Of a stretch of DNA of 64,000 nt, positions 12,601-25,151 are shown piece by piece. The first letter of the stretch is position 1, and each line of letters starts with the position of its first letter. Made by a program: the position numbers and the translations under genes. Under the pieces are notes generated by a model that worked only from the letters and a program-made list of their open reading frames with translations, did not search any database and was not told the DNA's origin. This DNA comes from Saccharum officinarum (lineage: Eukaryota > Streptophyta > Magnoliopsida > Poales > Poaceae): positions 85,189,421 through 85,253,420 of the forward strand of contig CM036158.1 in the NCBI GenBank assembly GCA_020631735.1. Reading direction: 5' to 3'.

Positions 12601-13386
12601 GTGATTGGCCGAGGAAGCACGCTTGTGTAGCTGGCACAACGCCTTGGCGCGCAAGGTGGTAGCGGGGACTGGGAGAATCTCTCCCACGCCAATCGCATGA
12701 CCCTGCTTTCCCCCCTTCCCTTCTTCGATCGAACAGAGGGCATGGGGGAATCGGGAGGAAGGCGATGACGCCTAGGTCCCTCCGTTCAGTGGCTGTGGCG
12801 AGGCAGTTCCTGGTTGGGCCGGCCCACGCGCGGGCAGGCGCGAGCAGCGTGCCAAGCAGGCTCGGCCACGAGTTGGGCCAGCTCGCTGAGCTAGGCCGGC
12901 TGTTGAGTGACTTGGGCTGGCTTGGCTGGACAGCTTGGTAGGCCTGCCTAGCGAGGTTGGCCGGGTCAAATGAGTTTTTCTTTTTCTGAATTATTTACAA
13001 AGCTTTTCTATTTTGTTTCCCCTCCTTTGTTCCCATTATGCCAAGGCATGTGTATGCATACCAATATATTGCCTCCACTTGGTTAACACAATGGGGCCCA
13101 CAAAAATATATTTTTGGTTTTCTAATTATTTGATAGGTTTATATTTCTATATTTATTTACTTAAGCAATTAATTCAAGAAATGTTGTTGCTTTTAATTCA
13201 ATTCAAAGAACATAAAATCCAACTCAAGCATGTTTGGTTAAATGCAAAGATGTAGTTAGCGATTTTAGGTGCTACTTGTGCAACTAGGTTAGGTTTCCTA
13301 TATGACACCTCACCAAACATAGGTTATTTTAGAAAAAAAATTTGCAGTTATGATTTTTGTTTCCTGGAAATTTCTGGGTTGTTACA
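9604..13386 (-). repeat. Element C 5' LTR
   Basis: 3783 bp, from tgaaacgtcc at the PBS side to the terminal ttgttaca, giving TG...CA ends on the minus strand. 10685-13386 matches 1-3078 closely apart from two deletions here (about 230 bp and 130 bp). Carries a minus-strand TATA box at 12367-12374. GC-rich open frames around 11.4-12.9 kb on both strands are LTR artefacts. Confidence 0.93.
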
Positions 13387-15107
13387 TATATGCTTAAGGG
13401 TTGTGTTTTAGTAACCAAGACACCTAATGGGTGTGGTTACATTATAGGATAGATAGCCGTACTATAAAGAGGGGAATGGCACGACTATTGAACTCCTAAG
13501 TGCCTCTAGGTGTGCATTTCATAATCATATGCATTTAGATAGAACTAATAACGCCTCGAAAAATAATTATAAAAATGCTAACACACTCACACATGACGAG
13601 ATCACTTGGTGGTGTTAGCACATTTGCGATGGCGTTGGAGTTTGAGCGGTAGAGGGGGTTTGGGGTCCTCTCTCCCTCTCGCCGAGCTTGCGAGGCAGGA
13701 TTCAGGCTTTTTCAAGGAGTTGAAACGACTATTTTCCACTACGCCGGAAGTTGGAAAAGAAACGGAGGCGAACGGAGGTCACAGAGGTGTCTGGACGCTG
13801 AACCGGACACGATCTCTGTTTGACCGGACGCGTCCGGTCAGTGTTCAGAGTCTACGCGAGTTTCATGTTGATGATCAGACGTGCAGCGCGTCCGGTCACT
13901 GTCGACTGGACGCGTCCGGTCGTTCAGGGAGCTTACTGGACTCAAATCGGATGCTGGCACTGTGGCGTCCGGTCAGTTCTACAGCGCGTCCGGTCACTGT
14001 TTTGTTGTGCGCTGCTCAGGCTTGACCAGCACGTCCGGTCAGTCATGGGACCAGCACGTCCGGTCGATCCTAGCGCGTCCGGTCTGCGCGTCAGGCGCGT
14101 CCGGTCGTTGCTTCACAGCTAGCCGTTATGCGACCGGCGCGTCCGGTCAGCACGATTTCGGCTGTTTAAGTTTCTAACGGCTATATTCGAAGGGGTACGT
14201 CTATAAATACTCATTGGCCGGCTCAAGGCTCCCTCTCTCGAACATTTGACATACTTGTGAGCACTTTGAGCTAAGCAACTCCCCTCCCACTCATCTCTCT
14301 TGCTTCTTTGCATATTCGAAGTGAGATTGAGTGATCCAAGTGCATTTGTATTGTGAGATTGCATCTAGTTGGCACTTGGTGGTTGATTTGCTGCGGGATT
14401 CTTGTTTCTCTTGGTGGTTGCCGCCACCTAGATGGCTTGGAGCAGCTTGGAGGCGTTGGCAAGAGTTGGTGATTGTTCTTGGCCACCTCCGGTGATTATG
14501 AGGAGTTTGTGCCTACCTCAGCAAAACGCCAAAGGCAACGTTAGTGAATTGCTCGTGTCATTGCAACCTTTTGCCATTTGGTAGGTTCTTGTGGTGCCTT
14601 TTGAGAGGCTCGGTGTGAGACCGATTTGCCACCGAACCATGTGGTGAAGAGGGACACAACGGGGACTAGCGTGCCGGCAAGCACGTGAACCTCGGGATAA
14701 ATCTTCGTGTCATCACTTTCATATTGTGATTGATTGATCCCGGTGTTCGGTTATCTTGGTATTCATTGTTGATCATATTGGTTGGCTCAATAATTCGCCC
14801 CTCGGTGAAACTCTCCTAACTCAACTTCGCATTATCTTCTTAGTTATCTTTGTTAGCTAGTTAGCTTTGCTAGAGTAGCTCTTTTGTGTAGCTTGCTAGT
14901 TGTAGTTGTAGTTACCTTCTCGGTTTGACTTGTGCGGTTGAGTGCAAATATATTAGAATTGTGAATTAGTTAGGTGGCTTGCAAACACCCCGTAGGCTAA
15001 GCTAAACTCATATCTCGCTACTTGTTATATTGATAAACTTGTTTAGCTTGTCTTTGTAGAAGTTTTTATAAGGCTATTCACCCCCCTCTAGCCATCAAGA
15101 CCTTTCA
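13387..15107 (+). repeat. Sirevirus-type LTR fragment S3 (split by element C)
   Basis: Matches the 5' LTR of element D from about 46704 to its end at 48443 (same starting tatatgcttaaggg and same ending catcaagacctttca). The missing first ~177 bp should lie beyond the left end of element C. It carries an array of GCGTCCGGTC words (about 13815-14155) and a TATA box (tataaata, 14202-14209). Element A LTR sequence follows at once, with agcgc (15108-15112) as the right target duplicate. No internal region follows, so it is probably a solo LTR, but its other side is off-window. Confidence 0.88.
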
Positions 15108-17505
15108 AGCGCAACAGCGAGAAGACACAAAAACTCTAGGTCAATTAGATACGTTTTGGCGTGGCCGCTAGGTTGCTTATATAGTCCTGTACAACCGATC
15201 TCATGTCGCGATCACGATCTAAGTTGTTTTAGGACTCTTAATTTGTAACCATTTAGAACTCTGCAACTTGAAGGCCAAAAAACCAAAAACTAAAACTACA
15301 AAAGGAGACCTCTTAAAGCACAAGTTTGGTTTTGGTAATTAATGACACCAAGTTGCTAATGCTAGTGTATCAAGTGGAATGAGTTAGGCATAAGCAACAC
15401 ACATGATGAAGGAGCATGTGGAATGAAGTGATGGCCACAAGATCACAAGAGGTGGAGATGCACATAAAATGATGATCAAGGTGATCAAGCATGAGGAGAT
15501 GGACATGGAACAAAGGGATCAAGGCAAATGTATAATCATAGGGTTTGCTTTTGCCAGTCTAAGATGAGTAGAGAAGTGATTGATCAGGTTTAGAATTGAT
15601 AGCTATCAAGAGGGGCAATCACGGTTAGCTCGTGAATCAAGTGCTACTAGGTCATCATCTTTAGCATATGCATTAGGATCTAGTAGAGGGCTAACCTAAT
15701 GCCTTGAAAAATGATTGTGAAAATGCTAACACACATGCACATAATGGTGTACACTTGGTGGTGTTAGCATGTTTGCGAAGGCGGTGGAGTTTGAGCGATA
15801 GAGAGGGTTTTGGGGTCCTCTCGGGATTCAGGCATTTTCGAGGAAATGAAATGCCTATTTTCCATTGCGCCAGAGGCGAGAAAAGGTGGCGAAAGTTCGG
15901 AGTGTTTATCTTTGAAAAACTCCAACCGAACGCTGGATCGGACGTGGTCTAGGGTGGATCTGCGCGTTCGGTCAGTTCAAACCGCAGACAGAGACGCACG
16001 CGTGAAGGTCGTGGACCGGCGCGTCCGGTCCCTCGTGGAACCAGAGCGTCCGGTCACGCACCCAGTGGGCAGCGCGTGTCTCAGTGCTGATCAGACGTGG
16101 TGGCGTGTCCGGTCACGTGCGACCGGACACGTCCGATCGCGCGAGGAGCTCTCTGGACTCCGATCGGACGTCGGGTGCAGCGCGTCCGGTCAAACGGTGT
16201 AGCACGTCCGGTCATGGCAATGGTTCTCTCTAACGCGCACTACTGTTGTTTGTCCTGTACCCTGACCGGTGCGTCCGGTCATCACGTTTTTCACTGCGTT
16301 GTCTTGTAACTGCTAGTTGCTTACCCCTTCGCTATAAATAGATGGTGGCCGGGTTTAGGGTGCTCCAGCTTGACTCTTTGAACACTTGAGATATACTTTG
16401 AGCTAGAGAACTTCCCCTCCACTCATCTCCTTGCTTGGTTGCATACTCTAAAGAGATTGAGTGAGATTCAAGTGCATTGCATTGAGAGTTGCATCTAGTG
16501 GCACTTGATTCTTGAGTTTGCTATGGATTGCTTGTTACTCTTGGTGTTTCCTGACACCCTAGATGGCTTGGAGTAGCGGTGGTGTTGAGATCGTGATTGG
16601 AGATTGTTTCGAGCCTCACCCAGCGATTGTGAGGGGTTCTTGAGCCTTCCCCATTGGAGTTCATGAATTGGCTACTCTAGTGGAGCTCGTGGCTTGGAGG
16701 ATCCCCATCTAGTGAGTAGATGTGCGACACCCGCTGAGGGTTCAACTCTTGATAGTTGATTAGCTCGCGATCCATCAAGTGGGTGCATCGCCACAACGAG
16801 AAGTAGCTTGCCGGGAAGAAAGTGAACCTCGGTAAAAAATCTTGTGTCATCTCTTGCCGAGTATTCTCTTTATGATTGTGTACGATTGATTCTTTGATAT
16901 ATCTCATCTCTACACCGTTGGTATAAGAATCAATTCACTCCTCTTTTTTATTCTTGCACTTTATCTTGTCTAGTGTGCTTAGCGTAGTTTGTATCACTTA
17001 GAGGTAATTAGTTTAGAGACTTAGCTTTGTTGGTGTGAAATAGAGATCATAGCCTTGCACTAGAATTACATTTGTGGCTTGCATAAAAGTAGTTGAGCTA
17101 GTGCTAGAATTAGCTTCGCCATCTTATATACTAACTTTGTTGTTTAGTGAAGCTTGTAGAAAATTAAAATAGGCTATTCACCCCCCTCTAGCCATTTGGA
17201 CCTTACAACCTCGCTTCCGCAAGGCGAGAAGCCAGATTTCGGCGGATCATTCACGCAGGTGCCGCGCGCCCGCGCCCTTCGCCCCGCCCCGGCAAGGCGA
17301 GCGTGTGGGCTTCTCTTTCTCCTCCTCACACTAGACTTGAGGAAGTGGAGAGGACTTCCATATTTAAGTATGGCTACCTCCACTTCAACAAGTAAGGTGG
17401 TACTAAAGAATTCTCACATCCCACCTTGCTCATATGAATGGGCCTTTGAGATTTATTAGGAATTTTACAATTAGTTATTAGACCAAGCCCATATAAATTC
17501 CAACA
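15108..17505 (-). repeat. Element A 3' LTR (interrupted by S1, left part off-window)
   Basis: 15108-15312 matches 31925 onward; 17208-17505 matches the remainder of the 5' LTR (ending aaattccaaca at 17505 and 34591). On the minus strand the LTR begins TGTTGGAATTT. It shares the TATA-like ttatata (15177-15183; 31991-31997 in the other LTR). About 500 bp remain once S1 is removed. Confidence 0.83.
15313..17207 (+). mobile_element. Solo LTR S1, Sirevirus type
   Basis: 1895 bp flanked by the 5-bp target duplicate ACCTC (15308-15312 and 17208-17212). The 5' end reads ttaaagcacaag, with the canonical TG changed to TT; the 3' end is ccttaca. It aligns with the Sirevirus LTRs at 13387, 32189 and 46527 (shared ggctattcacccccctctagcc near the end). 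It contains an array of GCGTCCGGTC-like words (about 15960-16290) and a TATA box at 16333-16340. No internal region remains, so it formed by LTR-LTR recombination. Confidence 0.92.
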
Positions 17506-17520
17506 ATCCCCCCACTAGAT
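17506..17520 (-). other. Element A polypurine tract
   Basis: On the minus strand the run TAGTGGGGGGAT directly precedes the LTR start TGTTGGAATTT. This is the expected plus-strand priming site and fixes the inner edge of the 3' LTR. Confidence 0.82.
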
Positions 17521-18067
17521 CTCAAATACCCACTTCGAGATTTGCTTGTTCTCGCTACTATTTAATATACCAGTGTTTTGGCAGAGACTGTGAAGTTGAA
17601 CTTCCGCCTAGAACCTCAAGCTACACTCATCCACAACTTGAACAATGGACTACGCTTTGAATTGCAAGTTTTGTGCGAATGAGCTTTACTCAAAGCCAAA
17701 CTAGTACTTGGGCTGCCAGTAGCCTTAATCCGTGGGTGGAGCATATACGTCATACTCCTTGGTCTCTTCATGAGCTTACTAGAGATCACCCAAATCTCAT
17801 AGACTGTGACGTTTTACAGTCAGACTCATATAGGTATGTTCTTTCAAGAATGCTCTGCAGGACAACACCTTCACTTGTTAAAGCCAATAGAATATATTAA
17901 GGCATTAGCCAACCTACCATACAGTGCCTCAATGCTTTGAGAGTATTGCATCTTCACATAGAGAGGGTTATAATTATACTCTTCTCAGTTTGCCAATAGT
18001 TTATTTTTCCCAAATCCTTAGTCACGGGATCTCCGATCAAAAAGGTTGAGTTACTACTACTGCAAAC
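17521..18067. other. Element A region between RNase H and PPT, no gene seen
   Basis: About 550 bp of degenerate copia 3' sequence. Only short open frames; no recognisable domain. Confidence 0.5.
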
Positions 18068-19148
18068 TCACATGGGTCTCATACTCGTCTCCCTTGATGC
18101 GATTTCTATCACATTCCGTGATAGCCCTTTTGTAAAGGGATCTGCCATGTTTTTGTCTGTTTGCACATAAGCCACAACTATTACTCTAGAGTTTCTTAAC
18201 TTTCTGACAGACTTCAAACGTCTTTTAACGTGTCTCATTGACTTCGCATTATCCTTAGCACTATTCACTTTAGTGATCACTGTTTGATTATCACAGTTCA
18301 TAAGAATAGCCGGTATTGGTTTTTCAACCACTGGCAAGTCAGACAAGAGCTCACGCAGCCACTCTGCCTCTGTAGAAGATGTATCCAAAGCAGTAAGTTC
18401 TGCTTCCATGATTGATTTAGTCACAATAGTCTGTTTACAAGACCTTCACGACACTGCACCACCTCCAAGAGTAAAAACAGACCCACTAGTGGTGTATATT
18501 TGATCAATATTAGAAATCTAGTTCGCATCACTATATCCCTAACGCACAGCTGGGTGCCTAGAATAGTGAATCCCAATACTCATAGTACCTTTGAGATAAC
18601 GCAAGACCTTTTCAAGTGCATGCCAATGATCATTACCCAGGTTGGACATGTACCTACTCAATTTGCACATGACAAAAGAGATATCTAGTTTGGTTGTGCT
18701 AGCTAGATACATGAGTGAATCAATTATCTGAGAATATCTTAATTGATCTCTAGCAATCTTCTTATTCTTTCTCAGTGTCACACTATGATCATAAGGTGTT
18801 GGAGAAGGCTTGCTATCCATAAAGCCAAACCGACTCAATGCCTTCTCAACATAGTGAGATTGTGACAAGGTAATCCTAGTATCTTCTTTAATCAGCTTAA
18901 TGTTTAGAATTACATAAGCTTCTCCTAGATCTTTCAAATCAAAACTCTTTGACAAAAAAGACTTGACCTCATTAATAATATCAATGTTTGTACCAAAGAT
19001 TAGAATATCATCAACATATAAACATAATATAACAGATTGACCCCCACTATGTCGATAATACACACACCTATCAGTCTCATTAATAGCAAAACCCGCACCA
19101 GTTAAAGTAGTGTCAAACTTCTCATGCCATTGTTTTGGTGCTTGTTTC
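18068..19148 (-). pseudogene. Element A pol, C-terminal part: RT core and RNase H
   Basis: Read downward from the insertion point of B. RT fragment with KQWHEKFD, the catalytic YVDDILIFG and FDLKDLGEA, then RYLKGTMSIGIHYS (to 18539). TAG at 18539-18541 and a TAG replacing Trp in the DANW motif follow. Then RNase H with SIMEAELTALDTSSTEAEWLRELL and the end motif MADPFTKGLSR (18068-18424). The first codons come directly after B's left duplicate GTTTC; the N-terminal RT half resumes at 28580. The DNA-synthesis enzyme is inactive here because of stops and the insertion. Confidence 0.88.
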
Positions 19149-22100
19149 TGTAACATCCCAGATGTTAAAAAGCAGTTAAAACTTGATTAAGTACGGATCA
19201 TGCATACATCAAGGCATAAGATGCATTTCATGTTGCATAAGCAATGTTTTATAAATTAGGTCTCTGTTGCATAGTGATGTTTCATGTGTTGCTCGGTAGT
19301 GTTTCATATATTGCAATAGAATGTTTCATGTTTTATATACGTGTTTTACATGTTTCAATAGTGATGTGATATGTTATTTTTATTAGTATGCTTAATACAT
19401 TAATAATGCCATGTTTCTTATCACATGAAATAATGTTTTATTAGTGTTAAATAATTAATCATGTTTAGTTAAAAAGAATAATCAATTGAATTCAAAACCC
19501 TTAATTTCAAAATCCTGTTTTACCCCTTTTGAAATAATTCAAAATCTAAGCAAAATTTGGGAAAAAGTTTAAAACCAAGTTTGTAGAACTTTTCAAGGGC
19601 TACAACTTTGGTGTTTTGAGTTTTCAAAGTTTTAGTGTAAAATGTGGAGCAATTTTGAAAATAAACAAATTTCAGATTTAACTTATTTTTGTCCCCAAAC
19701 TAAGATTTCAAAATGGAGGCAGAATTTGAAAAAGTTTTGAACAGCAAAGTTGTAGGTCTGGTCAAGATATACAACTTTGATGTTTGGAGATTTTGAAGTT
19801 TCAATATAAAATCAAAAGTAATTTCTAAATTACCAAATCTGAAAAATATGTCCCCTTTTGAATTTAAACTCAAATTTCAAAATCCAGTGAGAATTTGAAA
19901 TAGTGTACAATACAAAACTTGTAGAGCTTGAAATTCTGAAGATTTCATACATTGGAAGTTTTTCAAGTTATTACATGAATTTGAAAGTAATTTGAAAAAG
20001 CAGTTTAAATTTTAGAGTTTGGGGGGGAGCTACAGTGCAACGCCAATCACCGACGGCCACCGGCCGGTATGGGCGCCGGCGAGACGCCGGACGGCTTCGG
20101 CCAGCTTCCAGGCGCGCCCAGAATCGCCAGCGCGACGATGTAGCAGTGCCGCTCTGTAGTCGCGACCGCCTACTATAAATACCGAACGTTCACCGTGACC
20201 TTGTTCGTTTTCGCCACCGCCGCCACCGCAGCTCCGCCGCTCGCCGCTGCCGCCACCAAGCCGTCTCTGGCCACGCCAACTGCACCACTAGCTCCGCCTC
20301 GGCCTTGCGCATCTTGTGGACCGCTTGCATTCACCGTTTTCGCACCCGAGCTCCCGCACCGCCTGTTCCCATGCTCAACTCCGGCGACTGCCCGCCATCC
20401 TCGCCTTTCCGTGGCCAGACCACTCCAGCCGCTCCGCGTCGCCACCGAGAGCTTCACTGCAACCGCGGTGAGCCGCTGATGCTTCCCGACCCTCCAATTT
20501 AGTCTCTACCGCTTTGTAGGCGCCGACGTGCTCCTCCTGTGACCACTGTGCCGCCATCGCCATCGCTCGCTAGTCGCTAGAGCTCGAGCCAGGATGTTTA
20601 GTAGCAAAACGGAGTCGTGGGGTGGTGCAGAAGGTGTTGGTAGAGTCGGTTTGTCGACCGAGGCACCGGTCACCGGCCGGCCACCGTGGGAGAGCGAGTG
20701 AGCGTGTGGGAGAGCGAGAGGGAGACAGAGGTGAGGGATGACAGGCGGGACCGCGCTGTCAGAGAGAGAGGGAGAGGTAGACGCGCGCGGGCGGAGGCAG
20801 GCCGCTGCTGGGCCGCGCGGCTGGGCCGAGCGCGGGTGCGGGCGAAGGCGCGGGCGAGCGGGCCGACCAGCTGGGCCGGACCGCGGGAGAAAAAGAAAAT
20901 CGGCCCGAGTTCGGTTTTTCTTTTTCTTTTTCAAAATTTTGAATAGTGATACTATTTGTTTATTTCATTAAAAATTGTGTAGAGTTCCAAAATTTCTAAA
21001 AATTTTTGTGTAAGCTTCTCAATGTGCAAACTATCTAGGAAAAATGTTAAACCCTAAATTTGATTACTTTGTGCAGTAGATTTAATTAGTTCCAATAAAG
21101 ATTAAATGCAACTTCCATGAATTTTAATAATTAATTTATTAATCCAAAAATGATGAAATTTATTGTGACACTGTTTTAAGTCATTCTTAATATATAGAAA
21201 AAGTTTGAGCTTGTTTAGGTAAAGTTTGATCAACTATTAATTATGCCCTAATTAATTAAATAGTAATTAAATGTTAAATCAATAACTTTAAGTGTTGTGT
21301 GCTCTTTTGGGATTGAGTGATGACCTTGGGTCATTAACATGTAATGACCCTTGGCACTTTAATTAATTGCTTAAGTTATGATTGACATGTTAACTAGGAT
21401 TTGTTAATGATAGTTAGTGTCATTAACTTAGGTCTTTAGTAGTTAATAACTTATTTATGTTACTATTTAGTGGTCTTGTGGTAAGATTACTTGTTATTAG
21501 ATGCAACCTCTTGGGTAAAAACAAAGTTATGGTTAGTTAACCTTTAAATTAACCTTGTTAGCTTACAACTGTACCGCGAAGGAAAGTTGTACTCAAGTAG
21601 ATAACTGATGTTTATCCTTTCTAAATGTCTCTTGTATGCTATGCCTTATTCATCATCATGCGTCATGCATCATGGCATGCATTTCATCATATTAAGCATC
21701 GCATCATTTTTATTACGTGTAGTGCATACGAGAGTGTTTTGGATCATGTCGATTAAGCTTCGGAGAAGGTAATACACTCGAGGTGTTGGTGTCAAACTTG
21801 ACTTCTACGAGAATTAACCACCGCTGCAACAAAGGCAAGCCCCGGTGCATTTAAACCCGACCTTGAATTTTACAAATGTTTTATTATTTATAATATGGTT
21901 TACTGCATTAAGTAATTAGGAGTTGAGTGATAACTCAATTGCTGCATTATCATCCTTGATTATTGTGATATCAACCTTGACACCTGTTTTACGGAAAATG
22001 CGTAGTATGCTTCGCTATGCTTAGAAGTTAAGCTTTTAAATGCAATGTTTATATAGCCATGACGGCATATTGAATGAATATTGAAATATGAGAATGAACT

Positions 22101-23217
22101 TGAAAGATCGGGCGGGTGGTTTGGCCACTGCTAACATGCATTGGGAAAGGAGTCTCAATGTAGTGTTTCCGCCTTGTCAGTTAAGGTCCGTTCGTTGTAA
22201 GCCTGTTGTGTTCAAGACTTTGCAACTAGCCTCATGCCTTGGGTAAGCCCAAAATGTTGGTGATTCCATTACGAGAACGTCTAACCTCGCACTGGGAGTG
22301 GAGAGATGGCGAGAGTAGCGTGTACCCTCGGGGCTAGAATTTGGTCGGGTTCGAGGAGTACTGTACTCTCGGGTGGCGATGGACACGTTCTGGTTTTGGG
22401 AGATCTAAATGAGGGTTGATATATGCAAGATTCGGTTCTACATATGTCGTGAAGTTAGAGATCCCCAGCTAGGTATAATCGGTTCGAATCGTCGTTGCTC
22501 CTCGGTTATGGAGACTTGATCACCTGACTTGCATCATAGTTAAGAACTGGAATTGAAAGAAAGAATGAGAAAGGTTTTTGATGATAATTACTTTGATCTA
22601 GATTAGGATCACCTAGAATTGGTTAATGAACCATCAATGGTAAAAGTAAAATATTGAGGGTAAGGACTTACTTTAGTAAGCTTTTCTGCAAAAGAAAATT
22701 TGATTCTGGAATACCCGTACCTTGATTCCCTAAAGCTAGCATGCCCTTGGAGTCTTTGTCTTAGTCGGGTAAGTCTTGTTGAGTACTCTCGTACTCAGGG
22801 TTTGTTAACCCCTGTTGTAGGTGCTAACTGGTGCTGCTAATTAGGTCATGTCAGTGGGCTTGACATGATTTGATTGTCCTCTCCTAACTTAGGTGCTCTA
22901 CCTAAGTTATCTTCTGTAGTTCTACTCGACTTCCGCAATACAAGTTAAGTTTGTAAAAAGTTAACTTAATCATGATTTATAAATTCATTGTTGTTATTCT
23001 TCCGCACTCTGATGTAAAGTTTTGTAACAAATGTTGTAACGTTGTAGTTACTCCTTTGTTGATCCTGGTATGGGTTGTTAAATGTAGTTTAATCGGGGTC
23101 CCATGAGGGCACCCGACAGATCTTCTTAGGTTATTTGGTGTGCATGTATCGCTGTCAGAGGTCTTAGGGACAATGACAGGTACATGTGGGCCATATAATT
23201 TAGGAGGTTCTGCTACA
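19149..23217 (+). repeat. Element B 5' LTR
   Basis: 4069 bp, TGTAACATCCC...TGCTACA. Near-identical to 25152-28574 except for a 646-bp segment absent there. TATA box tataaata at 20174-20181. The AT-rich first kilobase contains a loosely repeated module of about 150 bp (near 19560, 19715, 19880) built on words like aaagttgtagg and acaactttg. GC-rich frames at 20.2-20.9 kb are not genes. Confidence 0.95.
20174..20181 (+). promoter_or_regulatory. TATA box in element B 5' LTR
   Basis: tataaata at the AT-to-GC transition of the LTR. The same site is kept in the 3' LTR at 26176-26183. Probable transcription start region for the element's RNA. Confidence 0.6.
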
Positions 23218-23219
23218 GG

Positions 23220-23232
23220 TGGTATCAGGGCT
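23220..23232 (+). other. Element B primer-binding site
   Basis: TGGTATCAGGGCT, close to the tRNA-Met complement TGGTATCAGAGCC, two bases after the LTR end tgctaca. Confidence 0.85.
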
Positions 23233-25140
23233 CATACAATGGATCAACTACAACATTACATTTGAAAACTTCAAAATGAATTTACAATATAAAAGTTTTT
23301 GAGCATAACAAGCTAAAAATGGACTTCTATCTATTTTCTTGCTTGCTGGAAGACTTCATGAAGAATTTCTGATGACTCAAGTAAAAAGGCTTCAAGAAGT
23401 TCGTTAACTCGACTTTGGAAGGTCAAGAGAAGAGTCAACTTCACCGATAAAGCTCTACTGAAGTACCTGTTGAAAATCCGTTTTGTGTAATGAAGATAGT
23501 GTATAAGTAAAGTCCTACAATCTACTAACATGATGAAGATGAAGTACTCCTGACGTTGAGAAGACATATAGGACGAGCATATCTCATATCATGCATAAAA
23601 TGAGAATAAAATAATGATTAAAATTTCCCTCCTTATGTTCGAGGAGCAGTTATTATTCGTTATAACTGTTCTATTGATGAATCTCGTCCTGTACCAGATT
23701 CTATTAGTCCTTTGATGATCCCTGCTCCACAAGTTCCTAATCTTTGGGGAACTTCTGGATACACTTTATTTACCATGTTGACTCCATGTAAAACCTGGGA
23801 CTACTCCTTGCATTGACTTCTCAATGTATGCATGTGTCACGTCTTGATTTCTTCCATCCTAACACATGCTATTACTTTGATATTGATCACTTACATGTGT
23901 TTGACGAGAGTTACTTTAGTTGTGCTTTATAGTGGTGCCTCGACCCGTGACTATGGTGCTGTGTTAAACCTGGATACTCTGTGATTCATGACCACACGAG
24001 TTCCACCAGAATACGCACTAGTACCGTAGTCGGTGCTCCTGAACCATTATAGCTCACAATTAATGTGCTTTCACTCGTTGGACATTCATCGGAGAATTCT
24101 AACCTCTCTAGATCCTTTGTTATTATAACCAATCTCTGATCTTGGTTATAATACTGACATTGCCAAATGAGTTACTGCAGTTGTGCCCTATGCTGGTACC
24201 ATGATCAGTGACAATGGAACAGCGTTGTATCCTGGAGTTTCTTGTGACTTGCTACCATAAGGAAATACCGGACACTTGCTGTTATCAGGGTCTATGATCA
24301 TGATTCCTTATAGTCCACAATTAGGGTGTTTTCATTCTCTAGACGCTCCTTAGGGATTCAAAGTTGTCTTTTTGAGTCCCTAGACGCCTTGTGATTATGA
24401 CCGACTTCTGATCTCGATTATATTCTCAATATTGTGAGACGAGGGTTATCGCTGTTGTGTCCTATAGTGGTGCCACGTTCCGTGACCACGGTGCCGCGTC
24501 GGAACCTAGAGTCTCTTGTGTGCCCGGGTCACACGGGTTTCTGCTGGGTGCGCGCAGGTATCGAGGTCTGTGGTCGTGATCCATTATAGTCTCATGACTA
24601 ATATGGCCTCACTATTTGCAATATGTCTTGGGAATTCATGCCCCTACTTCTTTTGAATTATCTTACTCCTTGATGTTGGAACCATTATCAAATCGCGGTT
24701 GTAATCTTGATTTCTTCTGTGAATATTTTTGTTTCAACAGAAGACCCTACTTTCTTGAAAGTTGCTCCAATTGTGCACTATAGTGGTACCATGATCAGTA
24801 ACAATGGTATAGCAAGTATCCTGGAAATCCCTATGGCTGATCACTGTATGGGAATACGGGGTATTTGCTATAGCAAGGTCTATGACCATGATTCATTATA
24901 GTCCGCAATTGACGTACTTACGACTCTCTTGGACTTTCTTTTTGAAATAATCCATGTCTTTGAGATTTCTCTAAATACCTTGTTAATTACAACCATCATT
25001 ATGAAATCGGTTGTAATTCTCGAACTAATCCTTGTTACTTTGTGAACTTTCTCAAGGTTAATGTGTTTGACACATTTCCTTTTCCATTACTTAACCCCAC
25101 GGGTTATGTCGTTCCTGAAATCTCGGGACGAGATTTCTTT
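23233..25140 (+). repeat. Element B internal region with four degenerate tandem repeats
   Basis: No gag or pol. Four diverged units begin near 23908, 24169, 24441 and 24757 (spacing 261, 272, about 316 bp). Each opens with a gttgtg(c)cctatagtggtgcc-like stretch, continues with a variant of ccatgatcagtgacaatgg, then attatagtccacaatta, and ends with a (t)ataaccaatctctgat-like stretch. A short open frame in unit four (24707-24901, 64 codons) is not kept in the other units. Function unknown; it may be packaging RNA structure or decayed coding sequence. Confidence 0.8.
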
Positions 25141-25151
25141 AAGGGGGATAG
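25119..25151 (+). other. Element B palindrome and polypurine tract
   Basis: 25119-25135 reads aatctcgggacgagatt (7-bp arms). After a short spacer comes the purine run aagggggatag (25141-25151), directly before the 3' LTR start tgtaacatcc. Same arrangement as in elements C and E. Confidence 0.88.

Larger units (their letters stand above)
1..13386 (-). mobile_element. Ty3/gypsy Tekay-type chromovirus, element C (3' LTR truncated by window edge)
   Basis: Complete internal region between two LTRs, read on the minus strand: 5' LTR 9604-13386, PBS 9589-9601, ORF0, gag, pol with integrase and chromodomain, PPT 3079-3091, 3' LTR 1-3078. Order PR-RT-RNaseH-IN-chromodomain is the gypsy order. The chromodomain and the palindrome next to the PPT place it in the Tekay/Del group (inference from family knowledge). 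It inserted into a Sirevirus LTR: the sequence just after 13386 continues as in the intact LTR of element D from about 46704. The right-hand target duplicate would be tatat (13387-13391); its partner lies off-window. Coding frames are broken by at least 12 stops and two frameshifts, so this copy is not autonomous. Confidence 0.93.
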
